From: Bacillota bacterium
GTDB taxonomy: Bacteria > Bacillota > Clostridia > Acetivibrionales > DTU013
Direction: 5' to 3'
Length of the DNA: 64,000 bases
Assembly: GCA_023426125.1 (NCBI GenBank)
Contig: JAFABI010000068.1
Location: 62,001-126,000 of the forward strand
Positions 39,715-49,125 of the stretch are shown one piece after another; position 1 is the stretch's first letter; each line of letters opens with the position of its first letter. A program made the translations under genes and the position numbers. The notes under the pieces are model-generated. The model did not search any database. It had not been told where the DNA came from and worked only from the letters and a program-made list of their open reading frames with translations.

Positions 39715-42582
39715 CTATTTTGTATTCCAAATATAGAAACGGTCTCCGATATCAAAAATCAATCTGCTTCCGTCTTCATCAAAGCCAAATGACGTTTGAA
39801 CCTTGCCTTTCAAGATTTCACTTTTTACCGTCTTTTTCTCTTCCAGGTCGATCAAACGAACGGCACTCACGGTTCCCAACCGCGCAGTGCGCAGGATATA
39901 CATGACTGCATAAAAATGAAAATCCTTCGTGTATTTATATTCGTCATATAAAAACTCCGGATTCTCTTTCTGCAATTCATCGCGAATATCCTGCATGAAG
40001 TCGCCCGAATCCGCAAAAAACGTGAATCCCTTGATATTTTCCGGATCTGCGGTATAGATCGTATGCCCCTCCGTTAGAATGAAAACCTTTTTTCCATCGG
40101 CGGAAAATTTGAGGTCCAGGATGGGATCCGGCAATTCCGTTTTTTGTATTTCCCTTCCCTCGCAAGGATGAAACCCATACAGCGTTTTTGTCATTGCGAC
40201 AAGCATTAGATTCCTGCCGCTGTCGTAGCTTACATCGTCGATACTGTTTTTCTCCTCCAACAGGAATGTATCCGCCACTTCTCCGGTTTCGCAGGAATAA
40301 AATACAATCCGTTCTTCCTTGTATTTGACCAAAAGCTCTGATTTACCATCATTCAAAATTTGCGGGGTGATGTCGGAATGCATATTGACAATTTTCTGCT
40401 GCAGCTTCTCGTTTTCCGACCGGATGCTTTGAACCATCCGCTCCTGGCTGCTTACCTCAAGGTCCTTCGTCAGGGAATTTCCCCAGACCTGCCACATGAC
40501 CAGCAGCAATGCCGTTATCACTGTCAAAACGGTGATCCGTATCAGATTCCTGGCTCTGCCATCCCTGCGCACTTTCTCCTTCGACAGAAGGATATAACGC
40601 TTCAGTTCCTCCTCCCCCGACATCATTGGATGGAACAAAAGCTCCTCTGCGGCTTTAAGAATTTTTCCGGAAGGCAGCAGCAGGCTTTCGTCCCCATTTC
40701 CTCCTGTCCAGAGCTTCATCCGGGCAGCAATCTGATCCCTGAGCCGGATGTATTCCCTGTTCTCCCGGATAATGCCGGCCACCCTGGGCCAGCACTGCAG
40801 AAGCACCTCGTGGGACAATCCGATGACCGGGTCGCCGGGTCCTTCTTCAATCATGAAAAGCCTGGCATTGACAAATGCATCGATGAGACCCTTGATATCA
40901 CTGTTTTTCAAGGACGATTCCGGAATGCTTTCCCTTTTGCCGGCAACCCTGTCATGCTCCTCATCATCAAAGGTCACCAGCTTCAGGATGATGCTATCGA
41001 ACTCCCTTTGCTGCTCCGGACTGAGTGACAGCAGCGTCCTTTCACCGACGCCGGCGATCGCCCCCTCGAACCCTCCGATTTCATCATATGCCTTAAAGGA
41101 AAGCAGCTCGTTTCCCTGGGAATCCCTTGTTCTTCTCCGGTAAAGCTGCTGCAGCGTATAGCCGAGCAAAGGCAGCGCATTGCTGTTTGTGGATGCTTTC
41201 CCGACAAGGACGTCGTCCAGGCCCTCACCGGTTTCCCTCCGGTCAAAAACCAGCCCGGTCAGTGCTGCGGGATATTTGACCATTTTGGCAATGTCCACCA
41301 GCGTAGGCATGGTCAGGTCATACATGCCCGATTTTTTCATCTCGACCAGGGTTTCGTATTCGAGACAATTTGCATAGAAATCGCTTCGAAGCGTGGAAAT
41401 TATGACAATCCGGCGATCCCGGGAGAGCTTTGCAAGGATATCTACATACCCGGCTATCTGATCCCTTCCGAAGCCCATGGTGAAGAGTTCCTCCATTTGA
41501 TCCACAAGAATGATCAGTCTGCACTTCGGCGCCAGGTCTTCCGCAGGTTTCCGGAAACGCCCCCTCTCATATGAGAACAGGGAAAAGATAATATCCGTCG
41601 CTGCGGACATATCATCTTTAAAAGCAGCTTCCAGTTGCTCCACAATGGTATGATCCTTCAATTCTTCATCCGGTATGGATCTGCAGATGGACTCCGCCAG
41701 TGCCCTCTCCGGGTTTCCCTTCCCATCTCCGGGTCTTGTCGCACACCATTTCCACCGCTTCACATTTCCGGCCAGCTCTTCGGCCTGCAGCCCGGGCAAA
41801 AGACCGGACCTGATCAGGGAGGATTTGCCGCAGCCGCTCCTTCCCACCAGCATCATGAACTGATTCTCTTTTTCCCCCAGTGTCCGGTAAATCCCGGCAA
41901 GCTCCTGGATTGCCCCGTCCCGCCCGAAAAAAACCTGCGCATGTTCAAACTCAAATCTTTCCAGTCCTCTGAAGGGATTTCCGATATTCAGCAGGGCGGC
42001 ATCACTATCCGGCTGCAGCCTGTCGAGAATAAACCCGGTCAGGATTGCCCGGATCTGTTTCTCAAACAGATTTTCGAAAGCTTCCTCACTTTCATAGCGC
42101 TGCATGGATCCGATATAGCCTTCCCTTTCGCTGCCGAACCATCGATGGATAAAAAGCTGCAGCCTGGCTTGCTGCTCTTTGTCCACCATTTCCGGCGAAA
42201 GGGGAGCATCCTTTTTGTATACGTATATACTTGGTTTTCCGTTCTTCTTTTTTGACTCTACCGCGCTCTCGAATTCATAGGCCGTACCGGATTCATAAAA
42301 CCTTTCCGTCCTCCCGCCCTGTTCGTCCAATGCCTCCAACACAAGCGGCGTCCCCATTCTGGACCACAAAATGCAGATCAGGATATCCACCTCGAGAAGC
42401 TCCATAATCTGATCCTGATAGCTCTTTGTCGCTTCGAAAATATCATCCTCCCAGAAATAGGAGGTCAGCAGGACATCGCAGGATAAAAACCCTTCCGCAA
42501 GCCTTTTCAGCACTTTCTTCGCAAACGCTCTCTCCGCCGCCACATCCCCCGGAGAGGACACGAAAACCTTGATCGTTTTCAT
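39715..42582 (-). CDS. nSTAND NTPase with DUF4062 (TIR-like) domain and WD40-like tail
   Basis: 955 residues. Residues 1-110 begin KTIKVFVSSPGDVAAERAFA with VDILICILWSRMGTPL, the DUF4062 TIR-like fold. The linker NPFRGLERFEFEHAQVFFGR (about 202-221) is the hallmark entry of nSTAND1 modules. Walker A GRSGCGKS (247-254) and Walker B LIILVDQMEELF (356-367) follow. A transmembrane segment near residue 700 (LIRITVLTVITALLLVMWQV) separates the NTPase from a C-terminal beta-propeller-like region with KLSADGKK-type repeats (DLKFSADGKKVFIL, SFGFDEDGSRLIFD). The layout is of a membrane-anchored sensor switch. The SEDS gene is 41 bases upstream on the same strand. Confidence 0.8.
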   Translation of the reverse strand: MKTIKVFVSSPGDVAAERAFAKKVLKRLAEGFLSCDVLLTSYFWEDDIFEATKSYQDQIMELLEVDILICILWSRMGTPLVLEALDEQGGRTERFYESGTAYEFESAVESKKKNGKPSIYVYKKDAPLSPEMVDKEQQARLQLFIHRWFGSEREGYIGSMQRYESEEAFENLFEKQIRAILTGFILDRLQPDSDAALLNIGNPFRGLERFEFEHAQVFFGRDGAIQELAGIYRTLGEKENQFMMLVGRSGCGKSSLIRSGLLPGLQAEELAGNVKRWKWCATRPGDGKGNPERALAESICRSIPDEELKDHTIVEQLEAAFKDDMSAATDIIFSLFSYERGRFRKPAEDLAPKCRLIILVDQMEELFTMGFGRDQIAGYVDILAKLSRDRRIVIISTLRSDFYANCLEYETLVEMKKSGMYDLTMPTLVDIAKMVKYPAALTGLVFDRRETGEGLDDVLVGKASTNSNALPLLGYTLQQLYRRRTRDSQGNELLSFKAYDEIGGFEGAIAGVGERTLLSLSPEQQREFDSIILKLVTFDDEEHDRVAGKRESIPESSLKNSDIKGLIDAFVNARLFMIEEGPGDPVIGLSHEVLLQCWPRVAGIIRENREYIRLRDQIAARMKLWTGGNGDESLLLPSGKILKAAEELLFHPMMSGEEELKRYILLSKEKVRRDGRARNLIRITVLTVITALLLVMWQVWGNSLTKDLEVSSQERMVQSIRSENEKLQQKIVNMHSDITPQILNDGKSELLVKYKEERIVFYSCETGEVADTFLLEEKNSIDDVSYDSGRNLMLVAMTKTLYGFHPCEGREIQKTELPDPILDLKFSADGKKVFILTEGHTIYTADPENIKGFTFFADSGDFMQDIRDELQKENPEFLYDEYKYTKDFHFYAVMYILRTARLGTVSAVRLIDLEEKKTVKSEILKGKVQTSFGFDEDGSRLIFDIGDRFYIWNTK

Positions 42583-42623
42583 AAAACTTCACACAACCTC
42601 ATTCTTGTCTCGTTCAGCCCAAA

Positions 42624-43964
42624 TTACAAAAACCGGTCAAACATGTGGAAAAACGCTCCCTGGACATCATGATACAGGACCTTGAGCAGGATCATCCCGA
42701 ATAGCGCCGCCGCAAAAGCAAGAACCTTTTTCCCGTTAAAAATTGCCGTATTATATACCTCTTCTTTTCTCTTCAGAATCTTATAAATCAAAGAAGCGGA
42801 AATGCAAAGGGTCAGGACGCCATACTTCCCATAGCCTAAGAAGGGAATCCCTATGGAATTGGGAAACAAAAGCCCTACCGCGGTCAGCATTCCGATATAC
42901 GCCATCCCTACCGTCATCAGCGTCATATTCAGGCACAGGATGGACTCGAACCTGTTCCGCGTTCTGCACGCAGCCTGGAGTCCCAAATAGAGATACAGAA
43001 GGAATATGGCCCCCGTCAGGATCAGGCCGATCAAGCCGTACTCCTCACCAATAACCGAAAAGACAAAACCGCCAACAGCTTCGGGCAGCCTATCCATCGC
43101 CTGAATGCTCGTTCCCGGTCCCGTTCCGAAGATCCCGCCGCGTACAAAGCCAAGTACCGACTGCTGCAGCTGCCAGCCATCACCGTATAAATCCGTCATC
43201 GTTACGGAATTGACAAGCCGCAGTAAATTCAGATCCAAAGGCAGGTCCTCAAGGCGGAAAAGCTTAAGCTTCAGTGCCAGCCAGTAGGCAAGGATGCAAA
43301 GAATAGCAACCGCTGTCAGCAAAACGGCTGCTTTCGTAAGGATCCTCACGATCCTGGATTTTCCATAATGGATGTTCACAATTGCCAAAACCAGTGCGAA
43401 AAGATAGAACAGCGCGATATCGTTGGGCTGGATAAAAACCAGAAACAGCAACAGCGCCGACAGAATTGCAAAAGCAACCCTCCGTGCCTTCTTCTGATAG
43501 AAATCATACGAGTCCTGTAAAACGGAAACGGCAAGCACAAACAGAAAAACAGCGAAATTGCCGGTGTTAATTCCTATGGAAAAAAGCCGGATGTATCGCA
43601 TGCATCCATTGACCTGTAAACCGATTCCGGGAATGGACGCCAATATACAGAAAAACACCGCAAAGATAACGAAGATCAGGGGATTTACCTTTAATCTTTT
43701 GATATCGAATTTCTGGATCAACAGAAAAAGAAGAATGCCGAAAAACAGATACTCCAGATACTTTTTAATATAAAAAAAGGCATCCCCATAATTATCATAG
43801 GCATCATAGTATCCTGCGGCCTGAATGACCCAGAAGCTCCACATGACAAGCACATACAGCAGGAATAGCAGAACTTCGTGCGTGTGGTTGTCAAACCAGG
43901 ACCTGAAGTTGACAAGAATCCGGTTCCGTTTGAAATTTTTCATTTTAATTGATATGCTATTCAT
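42624..43964 (-). CDS. Divergent SEDS-family (FtsW/RodA/SpoVE) membrane protein
   Basis: About 446 residues with about ten helices. GGIFGTGPGTSIQAMDRLPE and VGGFVFSVIGEEYGLIGLIL match the SEDS core (the E-E-x-G-x-x-G motif); FIQPNDIALFYLFA corresponds to the QPD region (here QPN). The usual end motif PVTGxPLPFxSYGGSS is changed to LLFPNSIGIPFLGYGKYGVL. Lipid II polymerase activity is therefore less certain than for the rodA at 3268. AAGGAG lies only one base before ATG 43964; another ATG at 43943 has no site, so the start is uncertain. It lies between the SIR2-GT4 and STAND genes. Confidence 0.8.
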   Translation of the reverse strand: MNSISIKMKNFKRNRILVNFRSWFDNHTHEVLLFLLYVLVMWSFWVIQAAGYYDAYDNYGDAFFYIKKYLEYLFFGILLFLLIQKFDIKRLKVNPLIFVIFAVFFCILASIPGIGLQVNGCMRYIRLFSIGINTGNFAVFLFVLAVSVLQDSYDFYQKKARRVAFAILSALLLFLVFIQPNDIALFYLFALVLAIVNIHYGKSRIVRILTKAAVLLTAVAILCILAYWLALKLKLFRLEDLPLDLNLLRLVNSVTMTDLYGDGWQLQQSVLGFVRGGIFGTGPGTSIQAMDRLPEAVGGFVFSVIGEEYGLIGLILTGAIFLLYLYLGLQAACRTRNRFESILCLNMTLMTVGMAYIGMLTAVGLLFPNSIGIPFLGYGKYGVLTLCISASLIYKILKRKEEVYNTAIFNGKKVLAFAAALFGMILLKVLYHDVQGAFFHMFDRFL

Positions 43965-44214
43965 GCTCCTTGTCCATTCCAAACGACAGGCACTTTTGGA
44001 TGGTGTCCTCGGAATAGCCGTGAAAAGGCGGCCAAAAGCATCTATCATTTTACTTGCTTTTTATATCTTTAACAAAGGGGTGGTTACATACCCTATCGTA
44101 TGGATTCTGATATTCACTGCTATTTGGACTGAATCCCTTAAATTCCTTTAACAGGATAAATTCAGGATCGGGTTGGGTTTCCCAGGAACTATCCGCCAAT
44201 GCAGGCATCGCTTA

Positions 44215-46467
44215 TCACTTTGGCAATATCCTTTCAACCTGTGTGATAAGCTCGGCCAGACTTTTATGGGAGGTAATCCTCACTTCCGGGCACATAGGCC
44301 TTAACTGCTTGATCCACCGAGCAATTTCCCAGAACAGGTCATAGTATTCCTCGCCTGTCTCATTTCCGGAACGCCGTATATTCCTGTATTCTTTTGCAGC
44401 CGCAAGCAGTATTTCCTTCCATCTGGTTTTGCCTGACAATATATTCTCAAATTGACGACGCAATGCGTCGTATGAACGTTTGCAGCTCTCCAGGGAGTGC
44501 TTGTTTCCGTACAGGACCGCAGATAAATAGATATCATACATTTGTTCCGACAGAGCGTCCAGTTTCTCTTTCGTATACTGTTCTTTCACCCAGGCATAGC
44601 CGTTCCTGCATATGTTTTCTACCGCGTCCCTGTTATCCATTGCCCATCGGATCGCATTTCCAAATGCCTTGTGTGCATTCTCCTGATCCGATATATCCAC
44701 AAGGTGCCCCCGGTTACTTCCCAGTATTTCATGCAAACCGCCGACATCCGATGCAATCACGAATTTTTTCATGGCCAGCGCTTCCAGTGCGACATAACCG
44801 AAGGGCTCGTACCTGGATGGAATTACGACTACATCCGCCAGCCGATACGCAGACCACAGCTTCCGCAGATGCTCATCGAAGGGTATATCCCCCATATCCA
44901 GCCTCAAAGAGAATGCTTTGTCAACAAAATCAGCTTCGCATTCGTCGACATACAATTTCCGAGCCGCAGTCCCGTACGCGCCATCCACCATCACTATCTT
45001 CATTAAGCTTCCGTCTGCCGTTATTTCCGGGCCTACAAACAACACCTGGAAATCCCTGCCGCCAATACCGTTGAGCGCCCGGTTCAGTATGTCGATCCCC
45101 TTGCGGTAAGTGGCACGGCCAAAGTACGCGATGGTGAATTTATCTTTTTTGAACACATTCCCCTTACCCTTGTCCAGCGGCGTTGGGCTTAATTCCACGA
45201 ATTGCCCTTCCTGCGGCAGGATAAAAGGGGCAGACACTTTCAAAGCCGAATGCTTGACGCCTTCCGGCAAGCTCTTTATATAGCTTTTAGATAAAGCCAG
45301 CAGGCGCGGGATTGCGGGGTAATACGAATCCTCATAGCGTTTTGCATCGTCCAAAACGAATTCAACTTTTTCTTCTTCCCCTTTGTGCTTCAGGCATTCC
45401 AGTTCGTCGGATTCAAGGCTGTGAGACGTGTATACCACCGGCATCCCCAGTTCTGTTGCCGTATAGGCGGATATGAAGTCATGGGCATGAATGATGTCGA
45501 ATTTCTCTTCGGCTACGCATTGATAGGTTTGCGACATCGCTGTGGCACGAAGATAGGTAAAGCCGAAGGAATTGTCTTTCTTTTCTGTTTTGGCTTCGCT
45601 TTCATAATACTTTTCCGTTGAACATTCGCTGAATCTTATGGGTTGTTTCGTCTCTTCAAGAATCTTTTTCAGCGAATAGTAATATGTCTGGACGCCGCCG
45701 ACGCCGTTCGCGTTATAAAGTATGTGCTTTACATGCAATTCGGGGCTCATTTCCCTGATTTCACTTTCAAAATAGCTTTCTGCCGATGATGTTATATGTA
45801 CATTGCCTTGATCTGTTATTTCCAGATGCCTCTCATTGAGAAAAGGGTCGACAATCACGTTTTTATCCTGCCTGGAAACCGTCTCCACCAATGCGTTGCC
45901 CAAAGCATCTTTATAGAAGCTGTAGCCAAGAAATACGAAGGGGATCCCCTGACCTATCTGCCCGATAAGGTGTACCCATACAGGTGCTTTGCGCTCTACA
46001 ACCGCTTCGATCTCATTTCCCGAAAAGCACATATTGTACGGGTCGTGTATATCGCCGCACAATTTTATGATGTCAAAATGCCCGTTTACATTTTCAGCAT
46101 AGGATTCCGACTTATGCGTATACCGGTTATAGGGAATACCTTGCTTTTCCAGGACATATTCCAGCAGGGTATCCTGGTTTGTCGTGTATGCTGCCCTTAT
46201 AACACCCCTGCCGATTAAAAAAGCAAGCATTTTATATTCCGGCGTATTGTTATAAGTGGATGTCGTCAGGGCTTCGGCTACACACTTCTTAAAGCTCTTA
46301 TAGAGGTCAGCGTCTTTCTCGCAGGCTTCAGCCAGTTTCCATATGGTTTCTTCCTTCATTGCAGCATCCGTCAGCTGGAGCGACTGTCTCGCTCTTGCCA
46401 AAAGATCTCCTGCAGTGGGTATTCCGCTTGTAAAAGACATACCGGCGCCAAAAAATATTCTTTCCAT
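44215..46467 (-). CDS. SIR2-like domain fused to a GT4 glycosyltransferase
   Basis: 750 residues. Residues 1 to about 230 are SIR2-like: FFGAGMSFTSGIPTAGDLL (NAD-binding GAG), YTTNQDTLLEYVL (94-106, catalytic Asn97 region), IIKLCGDIHDP (134-143) and FLGYSFYKDALGNAL (179-193). Where antiviral SIR2 enzymes have KLHG, this has KLCG, so NAD hydrolysis is questionable. From about 245 on a GT-B glycosyltransferase follows: VGGVQTYYYSLKKILEE, DIIHAHDFISAY, IAYFGRATYRKGIDIL and RYEPFGYVALEALA with the E-x7-E motif of GT4. A helical tail of about 100 residues closes the protein. GGGAGGGG precedes the ATG. It heads the run SEDS, STAND, STAND. Confidence 0.85.
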   Translation of the reverse strand: MERIFFGAGMSFTSGIPTAGDLLARARQSLQLTDAAMKEETIWKLAEACEKDADLYKSFKKCVAEALTTSTYNNTPEYKMLAFLIGRGVIRAAYTTNQDTLLEYVLEKQGIPYNRYTHKSESYAENVNGHFDIIKLCGDIHDPYNMCFSGNEIEAVVERKAPVWVHLIGQIGQGIPFVFLGYSFYKDALGNALVETVSRQDKNVIVDPFLNERHLEITDQGNVHITSSAESYFESEIREMSPELHVKHILYNANGVGGVQTYYYSLKKILEETKQPIRFSECSTEKYYESEAKTEKKDNSFGFTYLRATAMSQTYQCVAEEKFDIIHAHDFISAYTATELGMPVVYTSHSLESDELECLKHKGEEEKVEFVLDDAKRYEDSYYPAIPRLLALSKSYIKSLPEGVKHSALKVSAPFILPQEGQFVELSPTPLDKGKGNVFKKDKFTIAYFGRATYRKGIDILNRALNGIGGRDFQVLFVGPEITADGSLMKIVMVDGAYGTAARKLYVDECEADFVDKAFSLRLDMGDIPFDEHLRKLWSAYRLADVVVIPSRYEPFGYVALEALAMKKFVIASDVGGLHEILGSNRGHLVDISDQENAHKAFGNAIRWAMDNRDAVENICRNGYAWVKEQYTKEKLDALSEQMYDIYLSAVLYGNKHSLESCKRSYDALRRQFENILSGKTRWKEILLAAAKEYRNIRRSGNETGEEYYDLFWEIARWIKQLRPMCPEVRITSHKSLAELITQVERILPK

Positions 46468-46616
46468 ACGATCCCCCCTCCCAATTACACTTCCTTTTTC
46501 AAATGTCCGCTTGTTCCCTTGCTGAAGTCTTTTTCAAGCTGGCGTTCGGGCCAAGTAAAAAATAACGCCTTTGAGCACTCTTTCTGTAAACCGGCCGTGG
46601 ATATATTCTTCATCCT

Positions 46617-46973
46617 CTAATTATGATAAGCAGCGCAGTGAAAGATCACTTGAGGGTTGTAAACGGAAAAAAGCTTATCCATTTTGTTAAAATTTAATAC
46701 AGATGCAATGCATGCCTCAAAACATACTTCAGATCCATATTTGAAAATAAGCTCTTTCTGAAGCTCATAAGCCCTTTGTTCATTAATATCAATGATGATT
46801 AGTTTTTCAGGAGAACACTCCACGATTTGTCTGCAAATCTCACTGCCTATGGTTCCGCCTCCTCCAGTTACGAGACAGACCTTTCCTTTGATGAATTTGT
46901 AATATGCGTCATGATAGACTGCTTTTGCTCTTGTTTCCAATAACGGACGTGTGGTTTCTATGGCATTCTCATT
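46617..46973 (-). pseudogene. Remnant of a CapD-type polysaccharide biosynthesis dehydratase
   Basis: The readable piece (RPLLETRAKAVYHDAYYKF, KGKVCLVTGGGGTIGSEICR, LIIIDINEQRAYELQKEL, VIFHCAAYHN) matches the NAD-binding start of CapD/PglF-type sugar 4,6-dehydratases, which are about 350-630 residues long. An in-frame stop lies just before it with no ATG, and the frame ends exactly where intact enzymes read AAAYKHVPLME. The catalytic half is missing, so it cannot work. Together with the 51650 remnant it records an older polysaccharide locus. Confidence 0.85.
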
Positions 46974-47003
46974 TTACATAATATCATTCTACAATCAAAA
47001 TTT

Positions 47004-47094
47004 CTATATTATTCTCGCCCCGCTGCCTGTTTTGCTAAAGTACACCATATAGGAACCCTTAAATTCAGGATGTTTGTGAGGGAAATGTGCATTA
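47004..47094 (-). pseudogene. Duplicated 3' end of the galactokinase-family gene
   Basis: The frame reads HKHPEFKGSYMVYFSKTGSG then ARII and stop, almost identical to the end of the gene at 47923 (YKHPEFKDSYMVYFSKTDSG then ARIIK). It begins right at the stop of the lipoprotein gene, so the lipoprotein gene is flanked by two copies of the same 3' end. Confidence 0.88.
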
Positions 47095-47784
47095 TCATTC
47101 CAAAGACAAGCTGCTTATCTGCTCCTGCTTTTCAGCCTCATACTGCTGCCTGGCCTCATCAACCGCATCTGGAGGCAGACCATTTTCCTTGAGTTCCCCG
47201 GTCATCCTGTCAATAATATCGTTAAATTTGCTATCGCACTCCTCCTGCAGAGCCAGCGTCAAATTCAAATATTTATCATGGAGCGCCGAATTATCCTCGG
47301 AAGCCTTATCTTCTTCCAATTCCTTCAACGCCTGCTTTATCAAGGCTTGCAGCTTTGCCGCCGTAACGCCCCGCAGTGCGTCAGCTTCAGCATAGTACTT
47401 TTTTACGATCTTATCTTCAAGCTCTGTTTTTTCTGCATCAAGTTCAGTCTCCTTCTGTGAACCGTCTGCCGAAACCGACTCTTTTTTTGTGGTTTCATCA
47501 GACTTTTCACCTGGATCCGGTTCCACACTCCCGGATTGTTCATTGCTTATTGAGCTTTCCACCTGTGATGCAGTCTGCTCCGTCACATTATCAGTCTGGC
47601 CTGCATCTGCGGAAACGGCAGTGGTGGACCCGGTAACTCTTTCTGTCTGTATTTCACTTGTAATGCAAGCAGTACTGCTTTTAGCCCCGTTCTCCTTTTT
47701 CTGCGAACAGGCAGTTAAAAAAAACAAAGAAAAAATTAAAGTCAAGAGTGTAAAATAACAAAAAGCCGTTGTTTTTTTTATCAT
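47095..47784 (-). CDS. Putative lipoprotein with low-complexity linker, unknown
   Basis: 229 residues. ATG at 47784 follows GAGG with 5-nt spacing and opens MIKKTTAFCYFTLLTLIFSL, then FFLTAC, a lipobox with the lipidated Cys about 26. A Ser/Thr/Glu/Gln-rich linker of about 90 residues precedes a helical C-terminal domain (YYAEADALRGVTAAKLQALI, DKYLNLTLALQEECDSKFND). The layout parallels the protein at 32523. The family is not recognised. It lies between the galactokinase-family gene and a copy of that gene's 3' end, which suggests insertion by duplication. Confidence 0.75.
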   Translation of the reverse strand: MIKKTTAFCYFTLLTLIFSLFFLTACSQKKENGAKSSTACITSEIQTERVTGSTTAVSADAGQTDNVTEQTASQVESSISNEQSGSVEPDPGEKSDETTKKESVSADGSQKETELDAEKTELEDKIVKKYYAEADALRGVTAAKLQALIKQALKELEEDKASEDNSALHDKYLNLTLALQEECDSKFNDIIDRMTGELKENGLPPDAVDEARQQYEAEKQEQISSLSLE

Positions 47785-47922
47785 AGGAACCTCATTCAAA
47801 TTCGGGTAGATCCGGTACCTTGGTACCTTTACGGCAAGCCCTTTTTTTTTGCCAATGCCTGAATGGCGGCAAGCCTCTGCGACCTTCTGCACATTCCCGT
47901 AACCGGAATCTTGTAAAAGCCG

Positions 47923-49107
47923 TTATTTGATTATCCTTGCCCCACTGTCTGTTTTGCTGAAATATACCATGTAGGAATCCTTGAATTCAGGATGCTTGTA
48001 TGGGTATTGCATATCGATCTGCTTTTTTATTTCTTCCTTATATGCCGGATCAACCAGGCCTATGCAGCAGCCCCTATACCCTGCGCCGCTGAAACGGGCT
48101 CCGTATACCCCGGGGCATTCCCGCAGGATATTGAAAATGGAGATCAGTTCCGGACACCCGCATTCATAGTTTTGAATCGAGCTTTCCCCAGACTCAAAAA
48201 TAAGCCGGCCAAAGGCTTCGATATCACCATTTTTCCACGCCTCGACGCCTTTTAGCACTCTCTCATTCTCCGAAAAGAAATGCTCAGCCCTTCTGGCAAA
48301 CCGTCCGGGAATACACCCCTCATACGTCTTGAACGTATCCTTGCTTATATCTCTGAGCCTTGTGTCCTTCAACGGCGCTTTAATTCCACCGGACAGCTCC
48401 TGCAACAGCCATGCGGTCACTTTGCACTCATCGACGCGATTGTTATAGTCTGTCTTGATCAGAGCTTTGCTCAGACCGGAATATACGACAACCACTTCAA
48501 ATTGCTTTAATCCGGCAGGCTTTTTAAGCAGTTGGTATTCGCCGGTGCCGCAATCCATATACAACAAATGCTCATCCATGCTCAGTATGTTTGCCGCCTG
48601 GTCAAGAATACCATTGTTCAGGCCGATAAAGGCAGTCTCCACCCAGTGGCTGTATTCAATCAGTTCCCGCTTTGAGCACTCGAGCTCATTCACATCGCAC
48701 AGCGCAAGCAAATATGCGGTAATGACAGCCGCTGATGAGCTTAACCCTCCGATGGGATGCTTACCGCTAATGACCGCATTGATTCCCCGCTTCAGTTTAT
48801 ACTTTCTTTTCAAGGAAAGTACCGCCCCACGCAAATAGTTGCCCCAGTATCCCGGCAACGCTCCGGGCACGTTATCAATATGGAAGTAGTCCTTGTCAGG
48901 AAAATCCAGGCTCTGGACTCTTAGGTACCCGCTTTCATCGGCAGAATAGACCATGTCAATGCTGGCATCCAATGTCATCCCGGTAACAAGTCCATACTGA
49001 TGGTCCACATGGGCGCCAAGCGGACATATCCGCAGCGGCGATTTGACAACACTGATATTGACCTCTTCTCTGAATTGGGTAATAAATTTATTTTTTAAAT
49101 CTTCCAT
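47923..49107 (-). CDS. GHMP kinase, galacturonokinase-like
   Basis: 394 residues. The substrate signature is SPLRICPLGAHVDHQYG at 23-39, where galactokinases read GRVNLIGEHTDYN. The ICPLGAH(I/V)DHQ wording matches what I recall of plant galacturonokinases. The ATP loop is HPIGGLSSSAAV (117-128), and the third GHMP motif is YGARFSGAGYRGCC near 345. The likely reaction is phosphorylation of a hexose or hexuronate at C1. It follows the UDP-glucuronate 4-epimerase gene by 18 bases, which supports a uronic acid substrate. Galactose cannot be excluded. Confidence 0.8.
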   Translation of the reverse strand: MEDLKNKFITQFREEVNISVVKSPLRICPLGAHVDHQYGLVTGMTLDASIDMVYSADESGYLRVQSLDFPDKDYFHIDNVPGALPGYWGNYLRGAVLSLKRKYKLKRGINAVISGKHPIGGLSSSAAVITAYLLALCDVNELECSKRELIEYSHWVETAFIGLNNGILDQAANILSMDEHLLYMDCGTGEYQLLKKPAGLKQFEVVVVYSGLSKALIKTDYNNRVDECKVTAWLLQELSGGIKAPLKDTRLRDISKDTFKTYEGCIPGRFARRAEHFFSENERVLKGVEAWKNGDIEAFGRLIFESGESSIQNYECGCPELISIFNILRECPGVYGARFSGAGYRGCCIGLVDPAYKEEIKKQIDMQYPYKHPEFKDSYMVYFSKTDSGARIIK

Positions 49108-49125
49108 AAGCCACCTTTTATTCGC

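Noticed and set aside
42624..43964. Calling the second SEDS protein SpoVE or FtsW
   Set aside because: The end motif and QPN region deviate, and it lies among STAND genes rather than in a division or spore operon.
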